A DNA stretch of 64,000 nucleotides from NCBI RefSeq assembly GCF_003611465.1, contig NZ_RAXV01000016.1:1-64000 (forward strand). Direction: 5' to 3'. The DNA comes from Acinetobacter tianfuensis (GTDB lineage Bacteria; Pseudomonadota; Gammaproteobacteria; Pseudomonadales; Moraxellaceae). How positions within the stretch are numbered: position 1 is the first letter of the stretch; the number at the start of each line of letters is the position of its first letter. Made by a program: the position numbers and the translations under genes. Positions 8,644 through 17,510 of the stretch are shown piece by piece. The notes beneath the pieces were generated by a model, which was not told the origin of the DNA, did no database searches, and worked only from the letters and a program-made list of their open reading frames with translations.

Positions 8644-10497
8644 ATGTCTTTACTGCTGCAGATTACTGTTTTTCTCGGCGCATCTTTACTGCTGGTGCCT
8701 TTGCTGAAACGTTTCGGCATTGCCACAGTTTTGGGCTATCTGATGACAGGCATTTTGCTTGGGCCCAGCGTATTTAATATTGCCAGCGATCCGGAAGCTA
8801 TTCAGGAGTTAGCTGAGTTTGGCGTGATTCTGCTCATGTTCCTCATTGGCTTAGAACTTCGGCCGCAGCGCTTATGGTCCATGCGCTCATCTATCTTTGG
8901 CATGGGCAGCCTGCAAGTCGGTATCAGCGGACTGGTATTAGCTGTGATCAGCTTTATTGCCTTGCAGCAGGGCATTGCAGCCAGCCTTGTGATTGGTTTT
9001 GCCCTAGCGCTTTCTTCAACGGCCTTTGTCCTGCAGCTGCTGACTGAAAAACAACAGCTGAATACCACCTACGGCCAGCAGTCTTTCTCTATTTTGCTGT
9101 TTCAGGATATGGCGGCTATTCCGCTGCTGGCCATTATTCCGATGCTTGCAGGCACAGAATCCCCCCATCATGGCATCGCCTATTTTGCAGCCATTGTGGC
9201 CACCTTTACTGGACTCTATCTATTTAGCCGCTATCTGATGCGCCCCTTTTTCCGCTTTGTTGCCAAAAGCGGCGCGCACGAGCTGATCACCGCAGTCGGC
9301 CTATTCATTGTATTGGCTGTGGTCTGCTTAATGGATGTACTGGGCATCAGCACAACGCTCGGCGCATTTTTAACTGGGGTGCTGCTGGCAGACTCTGAAT
9401 TCCGCCATGAGCTTGAAGCCAGCATTGCGCCATTCAAGGGCTTGCTGCTGGGTTTATTCTTTATGACCGTCGGCATGACCACTCAGCTGTCTTTATTTAT
9501 CGAGATGCCTTGGCTGATCATTGGCGGCGCGCTGATTTTACTGCTGGTGAAAATGATCAGTATGGCGGCGATTGCGCGCTATCTAAAATACTCATGGCAA
9601 AACAGCCTGATGCTGGCAACCTGCTTGGCGCAAGGCGGTGAATTTGCTTTTGTCGTTCTTAATGTGGCGCACAGTGAAAAAGTGATCGGCCAAGCCATTA
9701 TGGAACCGCTGACTTTAATTGTGACGCTGTCTATGGTGCTGACACCAATCCTGTACTGGCTCATGAGTACACAAATTCTGCCGCGCTTATTCAACAAAAC
9801 CGCCATGCCAGAATATGATGATATCCCCGACCAGCGCCATCCGCTGATCATTGCAGGCTTTGGCCGTTTTGGACAAATTATTGCCCGTGTTGCGCATCTG
9901 CAGCACCTGCCCTTTACCGCAATTGACAGCAATTTAGATAAAGTTGATTTTGTACGCAATTATGGCGGCAAGCTCTATTATGGCGATGCTGTGCAGCCGG
10001 ATATCTTGCGGGCTGCCGGTATTGAACATGCGCAGGTCTTTATTTTAGCGATTGATGATATTGAAGATTCAATGAATGTTGCGCGCCACATCCGGCTGAA
10101 TTATCCAAACCTGAAAATGCTGGTGCGCGCACGGGACCGCCATCATGTGCATTTGCTGCGCGACTTAGGTGTTGAGCATATTTGGCGGGAAACCTATTTA
10201 TCCTCTTTAGGCATGGCCTACCGCATGCTGCGCGATGTCGGCATCAGTGAAGAAGATGCTTATAAGAGCATTGAGCTGTTCCGCAGCTATGATGAAAAAC
10301 TGCTGGAACAGCAGCAGCACATCTATACGGATGAACAGAAAGTCTATGAAACACACCGTAATGCTTTAGCTGAGCTGGAACATTTATTTGCCAGCGACAT
10401 GCAGATCCGCCAAGAGCCGGCTGGTGTGGATTTACAGCGGGGCCTGCAGCGCAGCCGCATTGATGTGGCCCGTGACGAAAAGGATGAACTGAAATGA
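8644..10497 (+). CDS. KefB/KefC-type cation:proton antiporter
   Basis: This 617-residue CPA2-family protein has about 12 membrane helices (residues ~1-380) and a TrkA-N/RCK nucleotide-binding domain (~400-515) with the Rossmann motif GFGRFGQIIA. The overall design and the MLMFLIGLEL signature match the glutathione-gated K+ efflux proteins KefB and KefC, which acidify the cytoplasm during electrophile stress. Whether it is B-like or C-like, or glutathione-gated at all, cannot be told here, and no KefF/KefG partner gene is adjacent. An AGGACGGA ribosome site precedes the start. It may be co-transcribed with priA. Confidence 0.88.
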   Translation: MSLLLQITVFLGASLLLVPLLKRFGIATVLGYLMTGILLGPSVFNIASDPEAIQELAEFGVILLMFLIGLELRPQRLWSMRSSIFGMGSLQVGISGLVLAVISFIALQQGIAASLVIGFALALSSTAFVLQLLTEKQQLNTTYGQQSFSILLFQDMAAIPLLAIIPMLAGTESPHHGIAYFAAIVATFTGLYLFSRYLMRPFFRFVAKSGAHELITAVGLFIVLAVVCLMDVLGISTTLGAFLTGVLLADSEFRHELEASIAPFKGLLLGLFFMTVGMTTQLSLFIEMPWLIIGGALILLLVKMISMAAIARYLKYSWQNSLMLATCLAQGGEFAFVVLNVAHSEKVIGQAIMEPLTLIVTLSMVLTPILYWLMSTQILPRLFNKTAMPEYDDIPDQRHPLIIAGFGRFGQIIARVAHLQHLPFTAIDSNLDKVDFVRNYGGKLYYGDAVQPDILRAAGIEHAQVFILAIDDIEDSMNVARHIRLNYPNLKMLVRARDRHHVHLLRDLGVEHIWRETYLSSLGMAYRMLRDVGISEEDAYKSIELFRSYDEKLLEQQQHIYTDEQKVYETHRNALAELEHLFASDMQIRQEPAGVDLQRGLQRSRIDVARDEKDELK

Positions 10498-10535
10498 CTT
10501 GTGTTTTACAATATTGGCACCATTAAAGCAGGGTT

Positions 10536-11423
10536 ATGGAGAATTTTATGCCTGATTTACGTCAACGCTTTTTTATTGAAGACAGCCCTGTCCGCGGTGA
10601 AGTCGTGCATCTTGAAGACGCATTGCAAACCATTCTTGCACAGCGCGACTATGCACCTGCAATTAAAATTTTATTGGGTGAAATGCTCAGCGCGACTGCA
10701 CTGCTGGCCAGCACTTTAAAAATTAAAGGCCGTATCAGCTTGCAAATCCAAGCAGCAGGGACATTTAAATGGGGAATGGCAGAATGCAACCATTTAGGTG
10801 AAGTCCGCGCATTGGCAGACTACGAAGAAGATCCTCACTTCACACAAGCAACAGATAGCAGCACAGTATTGCAGACCTTAGTGAATCCAGTGTTATTTAT
10901 TAACATCGAGCCTGAATTTGGCGAGCGCTATCAAGGCATTGTACCGCTCGACAAACCGACCTTAGCAGGCTGTCTCATGCAGTATTATGACCTATCTGCA
11001 CAAATTCCAACCCGTATCGTGCTTGCCAGCAGCCAGCAGCGTTCAGGCGGTATCCTGATTCAGCTTTTGCCCCGCAACAGTGAAGAAGAACAAAAACGTG
11101 TCGACGAAGACCTGTGGCCTCGCCTGACGATGCTCACTGAAACATTAAAAGCAGAAGAACTGACAAATTTAGAAGCGAACGAAATTCTGTACCGTTTATA
11201 CAACGAAGAAGACGTACGCTTACCTGAAGCTGAAATACTGAAATTTGGCTGCACCTGCTCTAAACAGCGCTGTGCAGATGCACTGATTCAAATTGGCGCA
11301 GCGGCAGTACGTGAAACACTTGAATCACAAAACCCGATTGGCATGGACTGTCAATTCTGCAACAGCCATTACGAATTTACAGCCGAAGAAGCCCTTGGCT
11401 TATTTGGTGAGCATCTGAGCTAA
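10536..11423 (+). CDS. hslO: Redox-regulated chaperone Hsp33
   Basis: Hsp33 is a cytoplasmic holdase activated by oxidation. The C-terminal redox switch is complete: CTC plus a nearby Cys (residues 239, 241 and 246) and CQFC (272-275), which bind zinc when reduced. The N-terminal substrate-binding part has LQTILAQR and the GTFKWGMAEC region. Length (295) matches the family. The start may instead be the ATG at 10548, because a GGAGA sits 5 nt before it and the first four residues (MENF) would then be leader. A terminator follows. Confidence 0.94.
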   Translation: MENFMPDLRQRFFIEDSPVRGEVVHLEDALQTILAQRDYAPAIKILLGEMLSATALLASTLKIKGRISLQIQAAGTFKWGMAECNHLGEVRALADYEEDPHFTQATDSSTVLQTLVNPVLFINIEPEFGERYQGIVPLDKPTLAGCLMQYYDLSAQIPTRIVLASSQQRSGGILIQLLPRNSEEEQKRVDEDLWPRLTMLTETLKAEELTNLEANEILYRLYNEEDVRLPEAEILKFGCTCSKQRCADALIQIGAAAVRETLESQNPIGMDCQFCNSHYEFTAEEALGLFGEHLS

Positions 11424-11438
11424 ATCTTACCGTTCTGG

Positions 11439-11466
11439 AAAAGCATCCATATGGATGCTTTTTTTA
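11439..11466 (+). terminator. hslO terminator
   Basis: A perfect 20-bp palindrome (aagcatccat / atggatgctt, 11441-11460) is followed by a T-run, 17 nt after the hslO stop. Confidence 0.88.
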
Positions 11467-11678
11467 TATCTGAATTACGGCACTCATTCAGCCTATCAAT
11501 GCTCTGAAATGAGATAGGGCTATTCAACTCAGCCGATAAAGCCTGAAATTAAAATACGATGAACTGCGCTTGCGCTTTGCTTTTGATCTTGTACACTCTG
11601 CGGCGGACAGGTACAAAAAATGAAAAATCGCCTGTTTAAATCAATAAAAAATGACGCATATACGTATCGGATTTACAT

Positions 11679-12134
11679 ATGAATAAGAAAATAATTTTTG
11701 GAGCAATCGCGCTATCCATCAGCTGTTTCTTTGACGCTGCCGCCGCAGATTTAGCTGGACGCTGGAAAACCATTGACGACAAAACTGGCTATGCCCGCGC
11801 CGAGGTGCAAATCAACAAACTTAAGGATGGCAGCTACGCTGGAAAAATTGTTAAGGTCCATGCCATTCCTAACCGCCCTGCAATCAGCCGCTGTGAAAAA
11901 TGTAACGGTAAATTAAAAGACGCACCGCTGATTGGCCTGCAGATTTTTTCAGGTTTCCATCAAAGTGATAACAATCAGCATGAATACATCGATGGAAAAG
12001 TCATTGACCCGCTCACTGGCAATGTCTATCAAGGAAAAGGCCAGCTGAATAGCCGCGGCAACGTGCTGACACTGCGCGGCTATTTAGGAACAACATTGCT
12101 GGGCCGTACCGTTTCTTGGATACGGGTTAATTAA
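11679..12134 (+). CDS. DUF2147 secreted protein, copy 1
   Basis: The precursor has 151 residues with a signal peptide (cleavage likely after the AAA near residue 23). The mature part carries the DUF2147 pattern: GRWKTIDDKTGYAR near the start, a CEKC pair, PLIGLQIFSGF, DPLTGNVYQGK, and a C-terminal LRGYLGTTLLGRTVSWIR. The fold is a small beta-barrel, likely periplasmic, and the function of the family is not established. Three more copies follow within 4.5 kb. It has its own promoter space upstream and no close operon partner. Confidence 0.87.
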   Translation: MNKKIIFGAIALSISCFFDAAAADLAGRWKTIDDKTGYARAEVQINKLKDGSYAGKIVKVHAIPNRPAISRCEKCNGKLKDAPLIGLQIFSGFHQSDNNQHEYIDGKVIDPLTGNVYQGKGQLNSRGNVLTLRGYLGTTLLGRTVSWIRVN

Positions 12135-12438
12135 CAGCACATATAAATCATAAAAAAGACCGTATTTACTGTGCAGGCAACTCCAGAATCTGCACAGTAA
12201 AATCCAGCAGCATCTATTCTGCACTTTCCGATGCCCTAGAGTGTTTACTCTTAATGAGACCAAGTCTCCACTTCCTCATGCTTTTATATATTAATTCACT
12301 ATTTATCTGAATTTTATTATCTTTTTTTGTTTTTTTAAGCTAGCCAATGATGCTGCTTTTCCCTTATATTAATTCCATACTTTTTTTATGTCCTTATTTT
12401 AAGGACATTATTCTCTCCAAAAATCAGGCTCCATTTTT
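12135..12438. other. Gap between DUF2147 copies 1 and 2, with hairpin
   Basis: About 300 bp without a gene. It contains a perfect 12-bp inverted repeat (tttactgtgcag at 12165-12176 / ctgcacagtaaa at 12190-12201), which may end the copy 1 transcript although no T-run follows. The rest is AT-rich and probably holds the copy 2 promoter. Confidence 0.5.
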
Positions 12439-12903
12439 ATGAAAAATACGCTCTTTTCTGCAGTTCTTTTTAGTCTTGGCACAGCCTTAAGCACATTAAC
12501 CTCCGCTGCTGCATCAGATCCTCTGGTTGGCACGTGGAAAACGATTGATGACCGTACAGGCTACTCATTGTCAGATGTTGTCATCCGTAAAAATAAAGAT
12601 AATCAATATTCAGCGACAATTATCAGTACACGCAGCATTCCTGGCGCAAGTGAAATGACGCTGTGTGAAAAATGCGAAGGCGCTCAAAAGAACACCCCGC
12701 TTGTTGGATTAACCACACTGACTGGCCTCACAGCAAATCCGGGCAATAATAAAGAGTTTGCGGGCGGCAATTTACTTGATCCAAAGTCTGGGCAGCACTA
12801 TAACGCCCGCGCTAGGCTCATGAATAACGGCAAACATTTAATTATTTACAGCAGCCAGCAAGGCGCTGCTGTTGGCCGAAATATCACTTGGGTCAAAGAT
12901 TAA
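12439..12903 (+). CDS. DUF2147 secreted protein, copy 2
   Basis: The precursor (154 residues) has a signal peptide ending near SAAA (residue ~25). The mature part keeps GTWKTIDDRTGYS, the CEKC pair, PLVGLTTLTGL, LLDPKSGQHYNARARL and a GRNITWVKD end. It is the most diverged intact copy: the usual LRGY motif reads LIIYSSQQGAAVGR, so the 'RGY' is lost. No function is assigned to the family. A tight terminator follows directly, so it is a single-gene unit. Confidence 0.85.
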   Translation: MKNTLFSAVLFSLGTALSTLTSAAASDPLVGTWKTIDDRTGYSLSDVVIRKNKDNQYSATIISTRSIPGASEMTLCEKCEGAQKNTPLVGLTTLTGLTANPGNNKEFAGGNLLDPKSGQHYNARARLMNNGKHLIIYSSQQGAAVGRNITWVKD

Positions 12904-12905
12904 TT

Positions 12906-12930
12906 ATGAGCCCTTCGGGGCTTTTTTTAA
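12906..12930 (+). terminator. Terminator of DUF2147 copy 2
   Basis: An AGCCC-TTCG-GGGCT hairpin with a stable tetraloop is followed by seven T residues. Confidence 0.9.
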
Positions 12931-13079
12931 CCTTATTGTTTTATTGCAATCTTCAACCTGCATAACATTATGATGGTGTTTATGTGAAACATTTAACAAT
13001 ATATCTCATTGTTTTTTAAATACTTTACAATTAGACTATCTGCTCTAAAATTTAGAACTGCTCACATTAAGGACAGCCT

Positions 13080-13541
13080 ATGACAGCGTATAAAGGACTA
13101 CTGACCGGATTGGTTTTATCTCTGATCACTTCTTTCGGCTTCGCCGCTGAAAGTGACCCGCTGGTGGGCAAATGGAAAACCATTGATGACCGCACAGGCT
13201 ACTCCCGTGCAGATGTAGAGATTAAAAAGAAGCCGGATGGCACCTATGAAGGCATTATTGTGGAAACCCGCAATATTCCAGGCACAGAAAAAATGGGCAT
13301 TTGCTCAAACTGTCCCGGCCATCTAAAAGGTAAACCATTTATCGGCCTGCCTTTTATCTGGGGTTTTAAGGAAGACAAAGCCAATCCTCTGTTGTATATC
13401 GACGGCAAAGTGCTTGATCCAATTGGCGGCCGAGTTTATCGCGGCAAAGCGCGCTTAAATGCGTCAGGAAAACGTTTGACACTGCGCGGCTATATTGGCG
13501 TATCGGTTATTGGCCGCAGCGTTACTTGGGTAAAATACTGA
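13080..13541 (+). CDS. DUF2147 secreted protein, copy 3
   Basis: The precursor (153 residues) has a signal peptide (MTAYKGLLTGLVLSLITSFG, cleavage after FAA). The mature part carries GKWKTIDDRTGYSR, a CSNC pair in place of CEKC, PFIGLPFIWGF, VLDPIGGRVYRGKARLN and LRGYIGVSVIGRSVTWVKY, a textbook DUF2147 layout. It is followed by its own terminator and then by the cbpA promoter region. It is probably periplasmic; the role is unknown. Confidence 0.87.
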   Translation: MTAYKGLLTGLVLSLITSFGFAAESDPLVGKWKTIDDRTGYSRADVEIKKKPDGTYEGIIVETRNIPGTEKMGICSNCPGHLKGKPFIGLPFIWGFKEDKANPLLYIDGKVLDPIGGRVYRGKARLNASGKRLTLRGYIGVSVIGRSVTWVKY

Positions 13542-13556
13542 TTTTATTGCTAAATT

Positions 13557-13585
13557 TCAAAGCCTCTTCGGAGGCTTTTTTTATT
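13557..13585 (+). terminator. Terminator of DUF2147 copy 3
   Basis: An AAAGCCTC-TTCG-GAGGCTTT hairpin is followed by a T-run. Confidence 0.9.
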
Positions 13586-13682
13586 GTCATAAATTGAAAC
13601 AATATGGCGTAAATAATCACAGCCGAATTGTTCTGATCATCATAATATCAATCCAAATACGATCAAATTATATACAGTAACC

Positions 13683-14651
13683 ATGCCGAATAGTACTAAA
13701 AAAAATTACTATGAAATTCTTGGGGTGAACAGAGATTCCACCTCCGAGCAGATAAAAAAAGCATACCGCAAATTAGCGCGTAAATACCATCCGGACATTA
13801 GCAAAGAAGCGGATGCTGAAACACGGATGCAAGAAATTAATGTTGCTTATGACACTTTAAGTGATGAGACTAAGAAAAAAGAATATGACTTCCAGCTCGA
13901 TCACCCTGAAGAGTTTACTCATTTTTCAGGCGGACACGGCAGCCGCGGCGGCTTTGATGACGCTGCATTTTACCGTCAAAATGGCGGACAGCATGAACAA
14001 ACAGATTTTCAAGGTTTTGAAGACCTATTTGGCCGTTTTGGCTCTGGATTTGGCGGCGGGCAGCAGCGTCAGTACAGACAGCAGCGCTTTAAAGGTGAAG
14101 ATCAGCACGCCAGTATTGAGGCTGATTTAAACCTTGCCTATCACGGCGGAATACAGAAAATTACCTTACAAATCCCAACGTATAATAACTATGGCGAGCC
14201 TGAAGTACAGCGTAAAATATTAGAAGTAAAGATTCCAAAAGGTCTGAAAGACGGACAGCAAATCCGTTTAAATGGTCAGGGTCAGGCAGGAATCAATGGC
14301 GGAGAAAATGGTGATTTGTATATTCAGGTTCACTACCCTGCAACCCACCGTTACCGTGTAGATGGCGCAGATGTTTACTTCAATGTAGATATTAGCCCAT
14401 GGGAGGCAGCCTTAGGGCAAAGTATTGAAGTTCACTTGCCTGATGGCAGCGCAGTTCAAGTTCATTTGCCGGCCAATTCACATACAGGCCAGCAGTTGCG
14501 TTTAAAAGAAAAAGGTATCCCGAATAAAGTGCCGGGGCATTTGTATTTAGTACTGAATATTGTACTGCCAGTCCCGCATAGTGAAAAAGAAAAACAGGCT
14601 TATCAGGCATTTGCAGAATCATTTAGCCAATTTAAGCCACGGCAATCCTAA
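13683..14651 (+). CDS. cbpA: DnaJ-like co-chaperone CbpA
   Basis: The protein (322 residues) has an N-terminal J domain (residues ~8-72, HPD at 36-38) that stimulates DnaK. A Gly/Phe/Gln-rich linker (~90-135) comes next, and two C-terminal beta domains for client binding and dimerisation follow (~140-315). There is no zinc-finger region, which separates it from DnaJ. E. coli CbpA also binds DNA. The next gene, 10 nt downstream, encodes its modulator CbpM. It lies among the DUF2147 genes, but a terminator separates it from copy 3. Confidence 0.94.
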   Translation: MPNSTKKNYYEILGVNRDSTSEQIKKAYRKLARKYHPDISKEADAETRMQEINVAYDTLSDETKKKEYDFQLDHPEEFTHFSGGHGSRGGFDDAAFYRQNGGQHEQTDFQGFEDLFGRFGSGFGGGQQRQYRQQRFKGEDQHASIEADLNLAYHGGIQKITLQIPTYNNYGEPEVQRKILEVKIPKGLKDGQQIRLNGQGQAGINGGENGDLYIQVHYPATHRYRVDGADVYFNVDISPWEAALGQSIEVHLPDGSAVQVHLPANSHTGQQLRLKEKGIPNKVPGHLYLVLNIVLPVPHSEKEKQAYQAFAESFSQFKPRQS

Positions 14652-14661
14652 GGAGAAGAAT

Positions 14662-15000
14662 ATGACAACTATTCATTATCGTGAAATTGTCTGCAATGGC
14701 CATAATCACACTGAAGTCGTTGATGAACAGCACACCTTCGACTTAAATCATTTTGCTGAAGCTTGCGGACAAAGTCCAGAATGGGTGCTGCAGCTGCTGG
14801 AATACGATATTTTGCAAGACAGGCCTGATGAACGCATACATCAGTTTTTTGGTGAAGATATTTCCCGTGCGCGCCGCGCCTACCGTCTGCAAAGAGACTT
14901 TAATGCCAGCTTTACCGCTGTAGCCATGATGATGGACTTAATAGACGAAGTCCAGCAGCTGCGCAAACAAGTAAAACACCAGCACTTTCAATCTCACTAA
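14662..15000 (+). CDS. cbpM: Chaperone modulator CbpM-like protein
   Basis: The product has 112 residues. The ATG at 14662 is chosen because AGGAG lies 6 nt upstream, although a longer frame exists inside cbpA. The sequence shows the MerR-like CbpM layout: a short helix-turn-helix-like part (HFAEACGQSPEWVLQLLEYDIL) and a C-terminal coiled helix (MMDLIDEVQQLRKQV). CbpM binds the J domain of CbpA and inhibits it. The 10-nt gap to cbpA indicates one transcript. Confidence 0.87.
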   Translation: MTTIHYREIVCNGHNHTEVVDEQHTFDLNHFAEACGQSPEWVLQLLEYDILQDRPDERIHQFFGEDISRARRAYRLQRDFNASFTAVAMMMDLIDEVQQLRKQVKHQHFQSH

Positions 15001-15011
15001 ATAACAATACT

Positions 15012-15060
15012 GGCCTGCTTCCCTGCATTGAAAAATACTGGGGAGCAGCGGCTTTTTATT
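15012..15060 (+). terminator. Possible terminator of cbpA-cbpM
   Basis: An imperfect stem (GCC TGCT TCCC with GGGG AGCA GGC, with a 2-nt bulge) is followed by TTTTTATT, just after the cbpM stop. Confidence 0.5.
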
Positions 15061-15120
15061 GATTATGGAGCACAGTTTAACGCTATGAAAACCAAAGACT
15101 GCAATAAGAAAGTTAAAAAT

Positions 15121-15342
15121 ATGTTTCCTGAATTTAGAGATCAAATTCAAGAGTTAAGAAACGAAAACCCTCATTTTGCCAGCATGTTTGAACAGCATGA
15201 TGAGCTTGATAAGACCATCGGACAATTAGAGCTTGATCCGCTTAATCATCTGCATGAGGACATTGAAATACTCAAGCGGAAAAAGCTCAAACTCAAGGAT
15301 GAAATGTACCGCTTACTAAAAAACAATCATGTTAAAGACTAA
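15121..15342 (+). CDS. YdcH-like small protein (DUF465)
   Basis: The frame is open from 15028, but the ATG at 15121 gives a 73-residue protein starting MFPEFRDQIQELRNENPHFA. This matches the usual start of the YdcH/DUF465 family, and an AAGAAAG stretch upstream could serve as a ribosome site. It is highly charged and helical (hydrophilic coiled coil, with LKRKKLKLKDEMYRLL near the end). The family has no settled function. It follows cbpAM but is probably separate from it. Confidence 0.83.
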   Translation: MFPEFRDQIQELRNENPHFASMFEQHDELDKTIGQLELDPLNHLHEDIEILKRKKLKLKDEMYRLLKNNHVKD

Positions 15343-15633
15343 TTTGCGTCCGATGAATTAAATGTATCCCGCACATTAAGAGACTTGATCATTTTGTTCC
15401 ATTCATAGCGGCTCAAATAGATACATTTCAACAGTTTTTACAATTGTAAATACTGTGTATTTCAGCTCGCTTGCTTGAGCGCCAAACAATAAGCCTTTAT
15501 TGCCGATGAAATAAATATAGAAAAAGTTTTTAACCTGGCAAAAAACATCATTGTTTACTGAAAAACCAATAAAAGACGCTCAAATACAAGTGCATATTAA
15601 ATTTCACAACAAAAAAGCTTCAGGAAACTTATT

Positions 15634-16083
15634 ATGCGATTCAACAAATTCATATTTTGTACGCTGCTCTGTTTCAGCGGTTCACTTTATGCCAACGACA
15701 TTGTCGGTGTTTGGAAAACTATTGACGAACAGACAGGCGACTCTCGGGGGGATGTCACGATCAGTAAAAACAGTGATGGAAGCTATACAGGGAAAATTAC
15801 AGCCATCCGCCCGCTGCCATATAAACCTTTGATATCTATGTGTGAAAAATGTAAAGGTCCGCTTAAAAATACAAAATTAGTCGGACTCTAAATTTTAAAA
15901 GGGTTCAAAGCTGACCCTAAACATGACAACGAATTTATCGGCGGCACGGTTCTAGACCCGCTATCTGGCAATGTTTACAAAGGCAAAGCCAAATTAAACC
16001 CATCTGGCAAAAGACTAACCATGCGCGGCTATATTGATGTATCAGTACTTGGCCGAAGCACAACTTGGATCCGAGCTGATTAA
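15634..16083 (+). pseudogene. DUF2147 secreted protein, copy 4, with one in-frame stop
   Basis: An open frame of 85 codons (signal peptide, GVWKTIDEQTGDSRGD, CEKC pair, KLVGL) ends at a TAA at 15889-15891. Reading straight on in the same frame continues the family perfectly: ILKGFKADPKHDNEF, VLDPLSGNVYKGKAKLN, MRGYIDVSVLGRSTTWIRAD, then a TAA at 16081-16083. The position of the first TAA corresponds to Gln in copy 1 (GLQIF), so a single C-to-T change (CAA to TAA) explains it. With that codon read through, the protein would be 149 residues, the size of its paralogues. No other damage is seen, so the change is recent, a sequencing error, or suppressed. Confidence 0.88.
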
Positions 16084-16110
16084 CCTTTTCAATTTCAACC
16101 ACGAAAACAG

Positions 16111-16145
16111 AACTGACAGCAGTAATTATGGCCTTGTGGTCAGTT
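16111..16145 (-). terminator. Possible terminator of the CorA-family gene
   Basis: AACTGAC/GTCAGTT inverted repeat spanning the stop codon of the minus-strand gene, with CTGTTTT on the minus-strand 3' side. It also lies 28 nt after the stop of DUF2147 copy 4 and is followed by TTTT on the plus strand, so it could serve both convergent genes. Confidence 0.5.
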
Positions 16146-17370
16146 TTTCAATTTCTTTTAAGGTTTTTTTGGTTCCCTTCACAGTTGCTTTAATCGGCTC
16201 ATAATCCATAAACCACAATAAATTCATATGCTGATCACCTTGCTGCTGCGCCAGCATATCAATCACACTTCTTTCGCCGCGGCCGACCAAATGGCGGCGG
16301 TAGAAATAATAAAGCAGCAATAATGTTGTCATGCACATAATCGCCAGCATGATCCAGAAACCCGTTGGCGACTTCAGGCCGGGGATAAATTCAAAGTTCA
16401 TGCCATAGATTCCTGTCAACAAGGTCAGCGGAGCAAAAATAGCCGTGATAATCGCTAAAATACGCATGTTTTCATTGGTCTGATTCGCTACTGCTGAAAA
16501 ATGCAAATCAATTGCCGCCTGTACAGCGCCGCGCAGCCGAGTGGTATGTTTCTGAATCCGTTCAATATGGCTGCTTAAATCATCCACCCGGACCAGCATG
16601 ATGTCTTGCTTTTCACTGCGTTTCTTACCTTTAAGATGCGAGTAGTTATCGACAATTTCATCACGCAGTTCCTGCATGGTTTCAATTTGTTCTTCACACA
16701 AGTTTTCAACCTGCTGAAAAGCCATATTCTCTTGCAGCAGCTGATGCCACTTAGTAAAACGGCGATGCCCCTGCAGCAGCTCTTGCTGCCAGTATTCAAC
16801 CCGTTTAGTTAAAGGCACACGCAGGTCCAAATAGCCATCGACCATTGTATTTAATAAACGCAGCGATAAATCCAAAGGAGTAGACGGCAATTTACGCGGT
16901 TTATGATGTTCATCGATAGAACGCGTCAGCACCGTTTCGATACGCTGCAGATAACGCTCAATGTCTTTATTGCCCTGTTCCCTCACCGTGATCAGCAGCT
17001 GCGGGGTTAAAATAAAGCTGATTGGCGTTGTTGCCAAACCGAACATGCGCTCATGTTTTTCTACAGCGCTGCTGTCCAGCTTAATCTCATCATCAGGCGT
17101 AATCAGCTTGCGGAAAATCAGCAGGTCATAATCATCTAGAGTATCAAATGCGCAAGGATGATCTAAATTTAAAATATCTCTCAAATGGTATTCATTCAGC
17201 CACAGCTGAGCCGTATTAAATACCTCTTGCTGCCATTGCTCTGGCCGATTGACCACATCTTCACGTGTACAATCCAGCCAAATAAACTCTGGCTCAGCAT
17301 CCTGCAGTTTTTGTTTTTGAACAAAAATATGCTGCGCTTCCGGATGAAGATAAAAATAATAGCTTTGCAT
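16126..17370 (-). CDS. CorA/ZntB-family divalent metal transporter
   Basis: The product (414 residues) has a long N-terminal cytoplasmic domain rich in charged helices. Two C-terminal membrane segments follow, with the hallmark YGMNF motif at the end of the first (in LLTGIYGMNFEFIPG). This is the CorA fold, a pentameric Mg2+/Co2+/Ni2+ channel; ZntB members move Zn2+. The family cannot be split safely by eye, so no symbol is given. A further ~75 cytoplasmic residues follow the second helix, longer than the short tail of classic CorA. Confidence 0.88.
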   Translation of the reverse strand: MQSYYFYLHPEAQHIFVQKQKLQDAEPEFIWLDCTREDVVNRPEQWQQEVFNTAQLWLNEYHLRDILNLDHPCAFDTLDDYDLLIFRKLITPDDEIKLDSSAVEKHERMFGLATTPISFILTPQLLITVREQGNKDIERYLQRIETVLTRSIDEHHKPRKLPSTPLDLSLRLLNTMVDGYLDLRVPLTKRVEYWQQELLQGHRRFTKWHQLLQENMAFQQVENLCEEQIETMQELRDEIVDNYSHLKGKKRSEKQDIMLVRVDDLSSHIERIQKHTTRLRGAVQAAIDLHFSAVANQTNENMRILAIITAIFAPLTLLTGIYGMNFEFIPGLKSPTGFWIMLAIMCMTTLLLLYYFYRRHLVGRGERSVIDMLAQQQGDQHMNLLWFMDYEPIKATVKGTKKTLKEIEKLTTRP

Positions 17371-17411
17371 AATTCAATTATTATTTTGTCTGATGATTTG
17401 CATCATGCCAT

Positions 17412-17461
17412 AAAAAAAGCCCTGAGCAAGCCAAAGTCGATTGGCAATGCACAGGGCTTTT
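17412..17461 (-). terminator. pnp terminator
   Basis: On the minus strand AAAAGCCCTG pairs with CAGGGCTTTT across a 27-nt region that itself contains a GCCAATC/GATTGGC-like inner stem, and ends in a U-run. It lies 50 nt past the pnp stop. Confidence 0.85.
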
Positions 17462-17510
17462 GAATATACAAATTCACAAGAGCGGACTCATGTGAATCTG
17501 CCAGCCAACA

